Positions 12,278 to 21,960 of a stretch of 30,443 bases of DNA are shown here, in pieces. This DNA is from a virus: positions 1 through 30,443 of IMG/VR virus record IMGVR_UViG_3300033149_007244, one strand, 5' to 3'. Positions within the stretch are counted from its first letter, which is position 1. Each line of letters begins with the position of its first letter. The notes below the pieces were generated by a model that did not search any database, was not told where the DNA came from, and was given only the letters and a program-made list of their open reading frames with translations. The translations under genes and the position numbers were made by a program.

Positions 12278-14110
12278 TCAAGAAGTGACCTGGACAGCAT
12301 GATATCGAAATTCTTCTATATCAAAAGTGCCGGCGCCAGAGGCCACAATCTCAAAGCAGTAGTCTCCATCTTCATCAAGGGGCTGCCAGCCAGTCACCCT
12401 GTTCGACTTATCATTATTTTTTCCGGATGGGTCATTGTAATAGACCGACTCAGCAGCCGCACTTTTGCTTAGCTTCAGTAGAGTATCATTGTTTTGAGAG
12501 GCCGAGTCTTTCACTTTGGAGGTCACAACTATTGATTTCGTACCTTTTGGCAGCATGGCATCTGTGTCAGCTTCAAGATTTATTAGCGTCGGTCCCTGTG
12601 AGCTTTGGCCTGTATAGGCCTCAAGCTGATTACTTGGTATGGCCTTTTCAAGCCAAATAACTTCATTGTTTCTGAATTGGTAGTTACCTTCACCAATGAC
12701 CGAGCTGAATACCAGCATCGGCTGCGATATATAGACGATGGTTGAGCCGTCTATGGAGGGGGAAGCATCTGCATAAATTCGGATGAAAAATTGAGTCGTT
12801 GCCGCTGCGATTTGCCTGGATACTTCAAGCCATTCCCAAGAACCACTGCCAGTATGGTAGCTTGAATACGTGGCTCCTGTACTATCGTCTATCTTGATTC
12901 TTGCATGAGAAGCTGTTGATGTTTTTATCCATGCCCCAAAGGTAACTGTTCTTCCCCTGAATTTTTTATAATAATATTCTAAATAGTAATGGGCCTTTGG
13001 GAATCTTAAGTAATTATGTGCCGCTGTTGGAACAAGTTTTAAGGCATATAAACTTCCATCTTTTATTACTTCATCGTCTCTGTATACATCTGGATATTGA
13101 TATTTGAACCATTGGTCATGCGCTTTAGAGTCAGCACCTGTACAGCAAGGTGTGATTTTATAGAGGCAAACTTCATCAAAAAGGGCTGTATTATTTGCCT
13201 CTTCACTTCCGAGTGTAATATATACATTTGTTGCTGTCGCCTCGAAAGTATGAGAGTAAGCCGTCCATGCCGCGTCTGTAAGCCCTGTCCATGACTTGTA
13301 CTGAGTGCCGTTTTCGGTTGTTCCTATCTTTATGAATCCGCTCGACGCCGTTCCCTTTTTGAAATAAACTACAACCTTATAGATTTTTCCCACTGTAAGG
13401 CCTGTTATGTTCTGGTATCCGTATCGATTAGCTGTGCCGTCGCAGGTGACCTGGAGGCAGTTGCCAACTTGGCCTCCTGCCACAGAGTTTAGAGTTGCTC
13501 CCACTCCAGCCGCCCAGCCGTTCGTACTTGATTCGAACTCACCATTCTGCACCAAGTCCACACCTGCCGCTGTATCAGGCTGATTGACAGTCAGCATATT
13601 TGCACCACCCACAGAGCCGTTGACATCTTCATTATCATTGAACCTTCCGTCGCATGCCCCGAGCTCAATAGAGCCCGTTGCGTCCCCTCCTCCCCAAGAG
13701 CCAGAAGTTACTGTGACTGAGATAACTTTTCCTACTGCCCCAGAGGTTGCTCCAGTGAGCGTCTCCCCGATTTGCGGTTCTACTGAGCCAGAGTCAAAAT
13801 TAAGAGTGCCAAGTCCTTTATTATCATCACTCTGAGACCAGACTCCAAAGCCTGAATTTATGAGCAGATTTATACCCCTTTCTTTTGGTACTACTTCTGA
13901 GTCTAGAAGATACCATGAGCCAGAGTGCCTGTAATAGATCCTGCCATCGTCACTATCAACCGCTATCATCCCATCCTGGGCTTCGGTCAGATTCGTTCTT
14001 GGGTCTGACATGTACCAATTGTTTTTCAGATAATTTATGAGGGTATCACAAAAAGCCTCATAGCCCTCATAATCAGCACCTTTGAGTAAGTCATCTCTTG
14101 ATGTTGCCAT
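12278..14110 (-). CDS. tail fibre / receptor-binding protein with carbohydrate-binding-like domains
   Basis: The 610-residue product has an N-terminal tail-attachment part (about 1-90, ending in RIYYRHSGSWYLLD), a low-complexity Gly/Thr linker, and then two jelly-roll-like modules: about 185-315 (starting LVQNGEFESSTNGW, ending VYITLGSEEANNTALFDEV) and about 330-480 (RGRTVTFGAWIKTS, then FFIRIYADASPS). Both look like CBM4/9-type sugar-binding folds, often used by phage fibres to hold host glycans. A last beta-rich part (500-610) ends IEEFRYHAVQV. It follows the hub gene and precedes the glycosidase gene. Confidence 0.7.
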   Translation of the reverse strand: MATSRDDLLKGADYEGYEAFCDTLINYLKNNWYMSDPRTNLTEAQDGMIAVDSDDGRIYYRHSGSWYLLDSEVVPKERGINLLINSGFGVWSQSDDNKGLGTLNFDSGSVEPQIGETLTGATSGAVGKVISVTVTSGSWGGGDATGSIELGACDGRFNDNEDVNGSVGGANMLTVNQPDTAAGVDLVQNGEFESSTNGWAAGVGATLNSVAGGQVGNCLQVTCDGTANRYGYQNITGLTVGKIYKVVVYFKKGTASSGFIKIGTTENGTQYKSWTGLTDAAWTAYSHTFEATATNVYITLGSEEANNTALFDEVCLYKITPCCTGADSKAHDQWFKYQYPDVYRDDEVIKDGSLYALKLVPTAAHNYLRFPKAHYYLEYYYKKFRGRTVTFGAWIKTSTASHARIKIDDSTGATYSSYHTGSGSWEWLEVSRQIAAATTQFFIRIYADASPSIDGSTIVYISQPMLVFSSVIGEGNYQFRNNEVIWLEKAIPSNQLEAYTGQSSQGPTLINLEADTDAMLPKGTKSIVVTSKVKDSASQNNDTLLKLSKSAAAESVYYNDPSGKNNDKSNRVTGWQPLDEDGDYCFEIVASGAGTFDIEEFRYHAVQVTS

Positions 14111-14119
14111 CTTAGCCTC

Positions 14120-16828
14120 CTATTGACATTTGCATATTTTCTTCAGAGGGTCACCGCCTGGCAGTGTACCTGTGGCGCAGCTGCCGACATAGCCAAAGAC
14201 TCTCATCCACTGCGAGGCATCTTCATAGTTGTGTTCGAGATCTTCACAACGGCCGATAATGAAGCATTGGCCTACCAGCCACTGTAAGTCTGATGCCTTC
14301 ACTCCGATTGTCATGTTCTGAAAATCATAAGTCAAGCTTATCACATAGTAGTAGTGCTGTTCTTCCCCCTCACCTGAAGGGCTGAGTCCGAATGTATCCT
14401 GGAGTATGAAAGTATCGAATATCTCCAGCTCATCTATAAAATCAATCGGCAGTGTGAAGCTCACTACTCTATTGCCATAAGCTAGTCGCTGTAAATCTTC
14501 ACCTGCTCTGAGCACTGCAAAGTCTTCACAGCTCACATACGGATATTCCCAGGTCTCATAGTTCTCAATCTCACTCTCAAAATCAGTTATAGATGACTCT
14601 GACTCAAACTCCCTAGCGCCACCGAACACAGAAGCAGCAGGGTAGTAATCCCAGCACACCTTGATTCTGTTCACTGCATCTCTCATGTTGAACTCAATCA
14701 TCGGCGCATCGATGCAATCAGTCTGAGCAATGATCGTCTTGTCAGTATCAAATGTTGTAAGGTCTTTCCTACCGAAATGAAGCTTGCCTTCTCTGTCAGG
14801 CCATGCCTTGATGCCAAAGCTGAATAGAAGTTTTTGAAGCACTGAAGAAGCATCCTCTAATTCAGTGAGTGCCAGCTTGCCGCATTCACCCCAGCCATTG
14901 TCTTCAAACAAATCAGCAACCTCATCTAGAGAGTCTGTATCAATATAGTCTATCGGCATCTCAGCAAGATATATAAGAAAGAAGCCAAGGACATAAGCAG
15001 GGTTATTAACTGAGTTCCAAGCTGCTAGGCTGTAGCCTTCAGCATTGTAAGTGATTTTCTTGTCGCCTTGGCTTGAGGTGAAAGTAATGAACGTCCTGCC
15101 CTCGGCATCATTTGAGACTGTGTAATTAGCAGGGTTGACAAGCACGTCATCAGCATAGACTTGAAGCACTGAGTTGAGCGGATGAGCAGCTGCGATATAT
15201 TTATGAGCAGTTGTGTCAACACAGTGAGCTTCTATAGCTCCGAGATGTTCCCCTGCTGTCAGACTGTGAAGCCCCAGCACTTCAGGAATCGATTTACCCA
15301 CAGCATTCCGATGAGCATTCGGCCACTCTTCTGTTGTCACGATATAAAGTGGCAGTTTTTTTCTCAAGTATTTTTGCGTGATGTCTTTCAAGGTAGCTTT
15401 GAATGTGGGGCCAGAGACAATATAATCATCAACTATGCCTTGAAAATAAGCCTGCATCCAGCCTGCCGGCTCATCGGTCCAGCCAAAATACAGCTTGACC
15501 GGCTGGTTTTTGCAGTAGCCTTGAGCCAAAAGCTTCTGGAACTCCGAGTCGTTGCTGGCAAGCTCAACCTCCATGTCTGCAACTTGGAACATACCAGTGA
15601 AGTCGTCAATAGAGCGGGTGGCTGATGCAGCACTGAGAATCCGCCCTTCATAGAATCTGTCGGCTGCTCTCATGTCAATCGGTGCATAGTACTTCCAAAC
15701 CAGCTCGCCTGCTATTTTCCAGGCCCACTCCCAAGTGAAATAGGGCGCCTTCTCTTCTGCTTCTCCGATGACTATAGTAAACATGCCGTAAAGATCGTCC
15801 ACACCTGAGCTCATCTTGCCTGTCTCATCTGTGAAAAATTCACCGGCATAGCTCTCTACGTTGATATCTCCTAATCCTGGCAAAACATTTTCTTTGAATA
15901 ATTTTATTCGGTAGACGCCGCCATTCATAGCAGGCATGGAAGGGATGGTTATCTTGGTATCGGAGTCGACGGTAAAATCAATACCCCTGTAAAGCGTATA
16001 GCTGCCTTGGCCTTCTTGACCCTCAAATGTAATTTCATCAACTATCGAGTCCCAGTTCACCAGATTGTTACTCGGATTTCTTGAAGTATCGCTCAGCTCA
16101 GAATTGCTCTGCTTAAAGCCTAGGCCTTCCATTACCAGCTCTTCGCCTCCATCGCCAGAAAATTTTCTTTTTGAGAGTGAGTTTACAATTGGGTTCAGAT
16201 AATGGGCTTTTATTTTTGTTGCTTCAAAAGTGCATTTAAAATATTTATTATCTGGGAATGGAGTGCTCACATCATAATTAGTTGTAAAAATTGAAAAGCC
16301 TACCCTAAAAATATCATCCTGATGTTGATTGCTTTTGGGCCCGGCTATATATGCCGGAGTCCAGAGGGTATCGGTAAAAGGCAGAGAGGCGACGGTTATG
16401 GTTTGCCAATCAAACTGGATTGAGCCGCTTGTAGGAGGATAATGGCCCCATTGGTTTACTCCATCATAGTATTTGCCGTTTACTGTATCCGGATCCCATG
16501 TATCGGGGTCTGCTGGATCATAAAGTAAATAAGAAGCTAATACAAACTGTCCTACTCCAGCAGAGTTCTCTTCAAGTTCCACTTGAACATCGATTCCGAC
16601 ATCTACAATTTGATCGGCACTTGATTCAAGTTGGAAGCCGTCGCTTGCTATGTAAATAACCTTCCAGCCCCAAAATTTCGGAGAAACCCCATCATTTCCA
16701 TGACCAATGATGCCGGTCTCTATGTGCTCTGTTGTCCAATCGTCGATATTATCTTCTTTGTTATCGGCAGAATTATAGGTAATTGTCCTAACTATGACTG
16801 ATGTCCATTCTCTGTATGGTAGAGTCAT
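14120..16828 (-). CDS. large tail hub / tail tip protein
   Basis: The 902-residue product has a beta-rich N-terminal part (1-205), an IPT/TIG-like domain (about 210-325, from NSLSKRKFSGDGGEELVMEG to GGVYRIKLFK), and then a long region typical of siphovirus tail hubs (about 385-870). That region holds VADMEVELASNDSEF, a PVKLYFGW segment, DDYIVSGPTFKATLKDI and FGIKAWPDREGKLHFG. Hubs join the tube to fibres and often resemble T4 gp27. A Cys-rich end (KKICKCQ) closes the protein. The gene ends with TAG, ten bases before the fibre start. Hub function is inferred from position, size and domain order. Confidence 0.7.
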   Translation of the reverse strand: MTLPYREWTSVIVRTITYNSADNKEDNIDDWTTEHIETGIIGHGNDGVSPKFWGWKVIYIASDGFQLESSADQIVDVGIDVQVELEENSAGVGQFVLASYLLYDPADPDTWDPDTVNGKYYDGVNQWGHYPPTSGSIQFDWQTITVASLPFTDTLWTPAYIAGPKSNQHQDDIFRVGFSIFTTNYDVSTPFPDNKYFKCTFEATKIKAHYLNPIVNSLSKRKFSGDGGEELVMEGLGFKQSNSELSDTSRNPSNNLVNWDSIVDEITFEGQEGQGSYTLYRGIDFTVDSDTKITIPSMPAMNGGVYRIKLFKENVLPGLGDINVESYAGEFFTDETGKMSSGVDDLYGMFTIVIGEAEEKAPYFTWEWAWKIAGELVWKYYAPIDMRAADRFYEGRILSAASATRSIDDFTGMFQVADMEVELASNDSEFQKLLAQGYCKNQPVKLYFGWTDEPAGWMQAYFQGIVDDYIVSGPTFKATLKDITQKYLRKKLPLYIVTTEEWPNAHRNAVGKSIPEVLGLHSLTAGEHLGAIEAHCVDTTAHKYIAAAHPLNSVLQVYADDVLVNPANYTVSNDAEGRTFITFTSSQGDKKITYNAEGYSLAAWNSVNNPAYVLGFFLIYLAEMPIDYIDTDSLDEVADLFEDNGWGECGKLALTELEDASSVLQKLLFSFGIKAWPDREGKLHFGRKDLTTFDTDKTIIAQTDCIDAPMIEFNMRDAVNRIKVCWDYYPAASVFGGAREFESESSITDFESEIENYETWEYPYVSCEDFAVLRAGEDLQRLAYGNRVVSFTLPIDFIDELEIFDTFILQDTFGLSPSGEGEEQHYYYVISLTYDFQNMTIGVKASDLQWLVGQCFIIGRCEDLEHNYEDASQWMRVFGYVGSCATGTLPGGDPLKKICKCQ

Positions 16829-16829
16829 T

Positions 16830-17693
16830 TTAGCCTAAAAGTCTAACACCTCTCGTCAGTGTTCGCAGGTCAATCTTCCAATCATATAACTCGCTTGTCA
16901 GGCCTTTCGCAATCTGAGTGCCGAAACCTGACATGTTCGTCATGTAGACATAGTAGCAGAACTTGAAATGATCGTCAGGTATAAATACAAATTTGCCACC
17001 AGCTCTCTTGACCGAACTCAAGAATTTCCTCATTTCACTGACCTGAGCTGGATTATTGATATTCTTAATGACAATACTGAACTCTTCTGCTTCTGAGTAG
17101 TAGTTTGACCAGATCTGGCCGTAATATGTTGTCTGAGTGCCTTCAAAGAAGATCGGCCCATCTGAGCGGCCGGGCTGCAGCCTTGCATTGCTGAATGACT
17201 GAAGGTTGCCTAAGAAAAGCTCGCCAAGCTCTATATATCCGTCATCATTATCGGCGTCAATGATCTCAAGCAGCCAGTACTGATGAGAGCCGCAGCTAAA
17301 TGTTTTACATAAATTTGGGAAGTCCTCAATTAACCTGTTCTTCAGATTGACCTCACAAGCAGGACCGCCTGAGCCGACGCCCCACCAATCACAAGCGCCT
17401 GACTGACCTGGGCAGCCTGCATCACAGGCTTTCAAATTGAGAACATCACCGACATCAGTTAATAAGAGATTATGATTAAAAATCGCTACAAAATCTGGTG
17501 AAATGTTACTACCAAAGTCAATGCAAATCCATTCAGGAATAGCACCTGAAGTTGTACCGATACCAGTAAATCGAAACGGCTTCGATGGCCTCACATTATA
17601 GAGATTTTCAAGAACATAGAGAGAATCCTCAGAACTTGAATATAAATCAACTTCAGAATTAATCAAATTATTAATTGCATATCTTATTGCCAT
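16830..17693 (-). CDS. distal tail protein-like, discoidin-type fold
   Basis: The 287-residue product lies directly after the tape measure gene, overlapping it as TAATG, which is the slot of the distal tail protein in siphoviruses. The N-terminal half (RYAINNLINSEVDLYSSS, later IPEWICIDFGSNISPDFVAI) resembles a discoidin or galactose-binding beta sandwich. Several cysteines (CDAGCPGQSGACDWW) may form a metal site. The C-terminal half has a tail-type beta structure with KFVFIPDDHFKFCYYVYM. Function is inferred from order. Confidence 0.6.
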   Translation of the reverse strand: MAIRYAINNLINSEVDLYSSSEDSLYVLENLYNVRPSKPFRFTGIGTTSGAIPEWICIDFGSNISPDFVAIFNHNLLLTDVGDVLNLKACDAGCPGQSGACDWWGVGSGGPACEVNLKNRLIEDFPNLCKTFSCGSHQYWLLEIIDADNDDGYIELGELFLGNLQSFSNARLQPGRSDGPIFFEGTQTTYYGQIWSNYYSEAEEFSIVIKNINNPAQVSEMRKFLSSVKRAGGKFVFIPDDHFKFCYYVYMTNMSGFGTQIAKGLTSELYDWKIDLRTLTRGVRLLG

Positions 17694-20600
17694 TATGCCA
17701 CTCCTAGAGCTCTTCTGAATTTCCTCTTCATCTCTGAAGCGTTGACATCAAGAGCTTTTACAATCTCCGGTATTAGCTTCTGTCTGGCGTACTCTCTGTC
17801 TGAGATGATTGTACCAGTGATCTCAACCTCATTATTAATTATAATTTCCTGATGTATTGGCGCTCTTGCTGATGCTGATAACAATCTGTTGAGCTGAGAT
17901 GATGGAAGTATGTACTCAGGGGCAGCAGGTGTGCCGTGTGCCATGACAAGCTGAGGCTTTGTAATGACAGCGCCACGTTGAGCACCAGCGATTGAGCTGC
18001 CGATCTTCTCTATAGCTGTAATAACATCCTTTATAGTTGTAACAATATGTTTTAGTCCAGCGTCTAGAGTTGATATGCCGCTGTCTACAGCAGCAGTCAC
18101 CTGATCTAGCTTTGTATGGGCAATAAATCCAAGCTTATCCCTTATGCCTTCTGCAAACATTGCGGTAGAGCTGGTAAAATTATATATGTTCTGGAAAAGC
18201 TCTATAATGTAGAGCAGATTTACATGATAAAAGCCAACAAGCTCATTCAAAATATTTTGAGAGTTCTCCCAAATAATCTTGAGCCAATAGGTAACATCAG
18301 AGGCTTTCTTGCCAGCCCCACCAAGCAGCCGGCCGATGCCTGTCAGCAAGCCGCCAACTGCTTTGCCGATGCCTCCGACTATATCTGAAATTGCACCAAA
18401 AACCGCATCAGAGACTTTGCCGATATTTTTAATTTGGTTAATTACAACTTTAGAGGCGGCTTTCCAAGCATCCTGCACAGTCTTTGATATATTCTTGAAG
18501 CCAATCATTTTGCCTATAAGAAGGCCGATGCCGAGCGGTCCAGCCATCTTACCAATTGTGCCTAGGAATGAGCCGCCGATGCTGCCGAAAAGACCGCCCC
18601 CGCCACCGCCACCTTCAGCACCAGTGAGCAGCTTTCCGATGCCTCCAAAGACGCTTTTCACGCTGTCAAGCAGGCCGCCTGAGCCACTCACTATCCCCCC
18701 TATGAGACCCAGCGTCCACTTTGAGACAAGCTGGGCAACAAGGGTAAAGAACTGCTCTTTGATTGTCCCCCAGATGCTGCTCATAACATCAGAGAATGAC
18801 CTTGCTCCAGACAGCATGTCCTTGAGTCCCATTGTCCAAGCATCTTTGATACGCTGTGAGACTTGGGTGAATTTTGACTCTGTTTTTGGAAGCTCTTGAA
18901 AAACAGTGTCTTTGAACTCAGTCACACCTGCTGTAGCTGGTGGCATCATGTCAGCGGCTATATCGCCAAAATTTCTTGCTTTTGGTACTAGAGCATCAAA
19001 CTGCCGTCCAAGCACTGCAAGCTGTCCGCCCATGATGGCGATTTCATCTGTGGCAGCGGCCAGCCTTTTCTCCAGCTCTTCCACTGCCTTGTTATACTCT
19101 TCCTGGGTGATTTCACCTGATTTTAATTTTTTCTGAAGCAGAGAGAAAGCAGTCTCCAAATACTCTGTTTCTTTCTTTGCCTGGGAGACGGTTTTAATGC
19201 CGAAATCCTCAAGCACCTTTCCCCAAGTTGTAGTTGCGCCTGAGAGAAGCTCAATCTCTTCTCTTGCTTTTGTTACTGCTACTGTGTATTCTTCTTCAGA
19301 GATCTTGCCATCTTTGAGCGCCTTATCCAGGTCAGCAATTATATTAGTAAGCTCCTTGACCCTGTCCTGCTTCTGCTTTAATGTCCGGATGCCAGTTTCT
19401 TTAAGATAGTCTATCCATGTCTGCTGCTTCTTTTTTGCAGCTTCTGTCTCTACCCCCAGGTCTCGGGTGCTCGTAGAGAGTTTATCGGTCTTATCTTTTG
19501 CCCCGCTAAATATACCAGCTAAAACCTTAGCCTTATCACCCAGGAAGCCCATTGCTTTCTTGTAGATATCCGTCTTTTTCACTGCATCAACGAATGCCTG
19601 TGCCATCTCTAGACTTTTTTCTGATACAAGAACCTCGGTATGAATCATCTCTTTACGGGCTTCTGCAAGAGCCTCTTTCCACGGCTTGACAAACTTACCA
19701 GCTAGAGGAATTTTGGAAATCTTGTCTACCAGCCAAAGGAGAGAGTCGATGATGAATTCCTTAACCTTACCAAAGATTTCAACTGCTTTATTCTTGATGC
19801 CATGCCAGATGTTAACCAGGAATTTGCTGATCTTACTCCAATTCTTGTAAACAAGCATTCCGACAGTGATAAGCCCGGTTATTGCAGCGACGGCAAGCCC
19901 GACTGGGCCAGTTGCAGCGACCATGGCGGTCCTCACGAGCGTGAAGCCAGCAGCAAGTTTAGGAAGTAGCAGAAGCATCGGACCGAACACGGCCATTAAG
20001 CCCCCCAGCACTGTGACAACCTTCGTGATTGTAGATGCTAAGAATGGATTGGCTTTCATCCATGCTGAAATTTTTGATATTACACCAGAGAGTCCCTCAA
20101 CGAACTTACTGAGCACGGGAACTATATTTTCAGCAATGGCAATAGTCAGACCCTGCATTGCACCCTTGAGTGTTGCTTGAGCATCAGCAAGGCGTGCTGC
20201 CTTGTCAGCAGCCTCCTGGTCGAACACCATGCCAAGTTCCCTGGCTTTCTTCCTTAGTGCCTCCATACCCTCGACGCCCTGAGCAAACAGCGGCAGCAGC
20301 TTCGTGCCAGCTCGACCGAATATATCTTGAGCTGTAGCGGCTCTTATTGTCGGGTCTTCTACTGCTGCTATGGCTTTTGCAAGGATCTCAAACTGCTGCT
20401 CTGGATGCAGGCCCAATAGCTCTTCATAACTGACACCGATCCGCTCGAACGCTCTCTGGTATGTTGTCATGCCTTCAGATGCGTCGACTATTGTCTTCTG
20501 CATCTTCTTGACAGCCTTCTCAAGCGAGGTCAAATCAGTGCCACTAATCTGAGCCGCATACCTCAGTTCTGAAAGAGTCTCTGTAGCAAAGCCAGTGCGG

Positions 20601-20854
20601 AGAGCCATCTTGTGGACTTCATCACCAGCCCTGACATAGCTCTTGACCATCATGCCGAGAGTGCCGACAATGGCGCCGCCGGCAAGAGTCATGGCTTTGC
20701 CGACACCTGCGAACTTACTGCTCATTCTTGCAGCGCTTCCGGCAAGCGTCTTCTCGTCACCTTTGACTTTTGAGACAGACTGCTGCCATTGAGTACGGTC
20801 AAGAATCATCTTGCCGACAATGGCGCCGGCAAGGAAACCACCAAAGCCGTCCAT
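17693..20854 (-). CDS. tail tape measure protein (TP901 type)
   Basis: The 1053-residue product is the largest in the tail module and sets tail length. Residues 80-220 hold the TP901-type core (LRTGFATETLSELRYAAQIS ... IRAATAQDIFGRAGTKLLPL). A hydrophobic region follows (about 270-345, with GPVGLAVAAITGLITVGML), then long coiled segments (about 470-640), a Gly-rich stretch near residue 750 (GGGGGGGLFG), and a C-terminal part with hydrophobic helices. It lies 2 bases below the stop of the frameshifted chaperone. By the usual scaling, a tape of this length suggests a tail of roughly 150 nm; this is inference. Confidence 0.9.
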   Translation of the reverse strand: MDGFGGFLAGAIVGKMILDRTQWQQSVSKVKGDEKTLAGSAARMSSKFAGVGKAMTLAGGAIVGTLGMMVKSYVRAGDEVHKMALRTGFATETLSELRYAAQISGTDLTSLEKAVKKMQKTIVDASEGMTTYQRAFERIGVSYEELLGLHPEQQFEILAKAIAAVEDPTIRAATAQDIFGRAGTKLLPLFAQGVEGMEALRKKARELGMVFDQEAADKAARLADAQATLKGAMQGLTIAIAENIVPVLSKFVEGLSGVISKISAWMKANPFLASTITKVVTVLGGLMAVFGPMLLLLPKLAAGFTLVRTAMVAATGPVGLAVAAITGLITVGMLVYKNWSKISKFLVNIWHGIKNKAVEIFGKVKEFIIDSLLWLVDKISKIPLAGKFVKPWKEALAEARKEMIHTEVLVSEKSLEMAQAFVDAVKKTDIYKKAMGFLGDKAKVLAGIFSGAKDKTDKLSTSTRDLGVETEAAKKKQQTWIDYLKETGIRTLKQKQDRVKELTNIIADLDKALKDGKISEEEYTVAVTKAREEIELLSGATTTWGKVLEDFGIKTVSQAKKETEYLETAFSLLQKKLKSGEITQEEYNKAVEELEKRLAAATDEIAIMGGQLAVLGRQFDALVPKARNFGDIAADMMPPATAGVTEFKDTVFQELPKTESKFTQVSQRIKDAWTMGLKDMLSGARSFSDVMSSIWGTIKEQFFTLVAQLVSKWTLGLIGGIVSGSGGLLDSVKSVFGGIGKLLTGAEGGGGGGGLFGSIGGSFLGTIGKMAGPLGIGLLIGKMIGFKNISKTVQDAWKAASKVVINQIKNIGKVSDAVFGAISDIVGGIGKAVGGLLTGIGRLLGGAGKKASDVTYWLKIIWENSQNILNELVGFYHVNLLYIIELFQNIYNFTSSTAMFAEGIRDKLGFIAHTKLDQVTAAVDSGISTLDAGLKHIVTTIKDVITAIEKIGSSIAGAQRGAVITKPQLVMAHGTPAAPEYILPSSQLNRLLSASARAPIHQEIIINNEVEITGTIISDREYARQKLIPEIVKALDVNASEMKRKFRRALGVA

Positions 20855-20856
20855 GG

Positions 20857-21407
20857 CTAGTCCTCTTCCTCCGAGTCAATCATTTTCATCTGAAACTCAA
20901 GCCTTGTCATCTCGTCCCTGAACTCAGTGCCTGTGCCCATGGCAAGCCGGCAGGCATAGTTGAGCCAGTACCGCCAGCGCAGATGCTTTTTTCTTGCCTC
21001 TTTCAGCCAGAAGTTCAAGTCTCTTACATCAAGGCAGTAGAGCCTCTCACCCGGAAACTGGCCCGGAAACTCACTTGCTATTATCGCGAGGTTTTGCCTC
21101 CAGGCCCTGTCAAGTTTTTTTCTTCAACAGCTAGCTCTCTCTCTGGTTTGAAGATGCAGTTTGTCACATAGGTAATGATCTCATTGACCTGTCTGAGCTC
21201 TAACTTGTTAATTACTTTTTGCTTGCCGAATATCAGCTCAACCTGTTCAAAAGCAGCTTCAACATCGCCTGCTCTGATTCGCTTTTCAAGAGAAGCCATC
21301 TTTCTCAGGACTTCTCTTGTCATCGGACGTGCTTCCAGCTTCACGCCATCAATTTCTACAGTGATCGGCTTATAAAGGCTTTTCTCTGTGCTAAGTTTTA
21401 GGCTCAT
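20857..21407 (-). CDS. tail assembly chaperone, -1 frameshift product (GT type)
   Basis: The zero frame (start 21407) can slip back one base at A-AAA-AAC (21120-21114) into an open frame that runs 85 more codons, starting LDRAWRQNLAI and ending DSEEED, to TAG at 20857-20859. The fused product would be about 183 residues. The second frame has no start codon near the overlap; its first ATG lies far inside, so it is expressed only by slippage. This matches the lambda G/GT arrangement found just upstream of most tape measure genes. The T part normally binds the tape and tube proteins during assembly. Confidence 0.85.
21081..21407 (-). CDS. tail assembly chaperone, short form (G type)
   Basis: The 108-residue product is encoded between the tail tube and tape measure genes, the standard place for this chaperone. 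It is acidic and helical (SLEKRIRAGDVEAAFEQVEL, then ELRQVNEIITYVTNCI). It shares its first 98 residues with the frameshift product and then ends after NLTGPGGKTSR. Its start overlaps the tube-protein stop as TGATG. Confidence 0.8.
   Translation of the reverse strand: MSLKLSTEKSLYKPITVEIDGVKLEARPMTREVLRKMASLEKRIRAGDVEAAFEQVELIFGKQKVINKLELRQVNEIITYVTNCIFKPERELAVEEKNLTGPGGKTSR
21114..21120 (-). promoter_or_regulatory. programmed -1 ribosomal frameshift site (A AAA AAC)
   Basis: The heptamer A-AAA-AAC fits the X-XXY-YYZ slippery rule in the zero frame (Glu-Lys-Asn) and leads directly into the open -1 frame. A small stem, GAGG-CAAAA-CCTC, begins about 14 bases after it and may help; no strong pseudoknot was seen by eye. 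Confidence 0.85.
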
Positions 21408-21931
21408 CAGCTAGATACTCCCCACTGATACAGTTTGCCCTCGTAGCCAGACTCTTGATTCGGGAACACCTTAAACATAACATTCAGAACTCTCTGGGTC
21501 TCTCTGTCAAAACCAATATCAAAAGCTCTGTAGGGGAAACACTTGTAAAGCAGAACTGCATGGGTTAGGTCAGGATCTGGTACATTATCACAAAGCGGCT
21601 GAATGAGTATCTGCTTTGCACTTGAGTACATGTCGCAGCCGCTCTTAACTGAGAAGATGGCAATATCAGCACCGCCTGATTCAACGCCCTCAAGTAAGGC
21701 TATGAGCTGAGTTAATGTGCTTCTAGTCATTGGTACATTGAGCTCAACAACAGTGCCAGTGAACACTGCATCAACAGGAGTCTCGCCATAACCTTCTTCT
21801 TGAACATCAGAAACACTATCAGTAGTAGTGAAAGAGACTGTGCCAAGCACTGGATTAATCACAAGGTTTGAATCTCCATAGTCCCAGGTCAAGCGAACTG
21901 GACCTTTGTCTTTGAAAGGTAACTGTGGCAT
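21407..21931 (-). CDS. major tail tube protein
   Basis: The 174-residue product is beta-rich (VRLTWDYGDSNLVINPVLG, then VDAVFTGTVVELNVPMTR) with a helix near TLTQLIALLEG, as in siphovirus tail tube proteins. It lies between the tail terminator gene and the chaperone gene and has a good CGGAGG site before the ATG at 21931. It forms the tube around the tape measure. No extra immunoglobulin-like domain is seen. Confidence 0.75.
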   Translation of the reverse strand: MPQLPFKDKGPVRLTWDYGDSNLVINPVLGTVSFTTTDSVSDVQEEGYGETPVDAVFTGTVVELNVPMTRSTLTQLIALLEGVESGGADIAIFSVKSGCDMYSSAKQILIQPLCDNVPDPDLTHAVLLYKCFPYRAFDIGFDRETQRVLNVMFKVFPNQESGYEGKLYQWGVSS

Positions 21932-21960
21932 TTTATACCTCCGTTAAAAATTTTGAAGTC

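Noticed and set aside
12278-14110. A diversity-generating retroelement acting on the fibre
   Set aside because: No reverse transcriptase gene or template/variable repeat pair was seen in the window.
15025-15625. Frames on both strands inside the tail hub gene
   Set aside because: They lie wholly within the 902-residue hub frame, which shows clear tail-hub features, and have no ribosome sites.
18309-18899. 196-residue plus-strand frame rich in proline and serine
   Set aside because: It is the antisense of the Gly/Ala-rich part of the tape measure gene; the composition is that of a shadow frame, with no ribosome site and no domain pattern.
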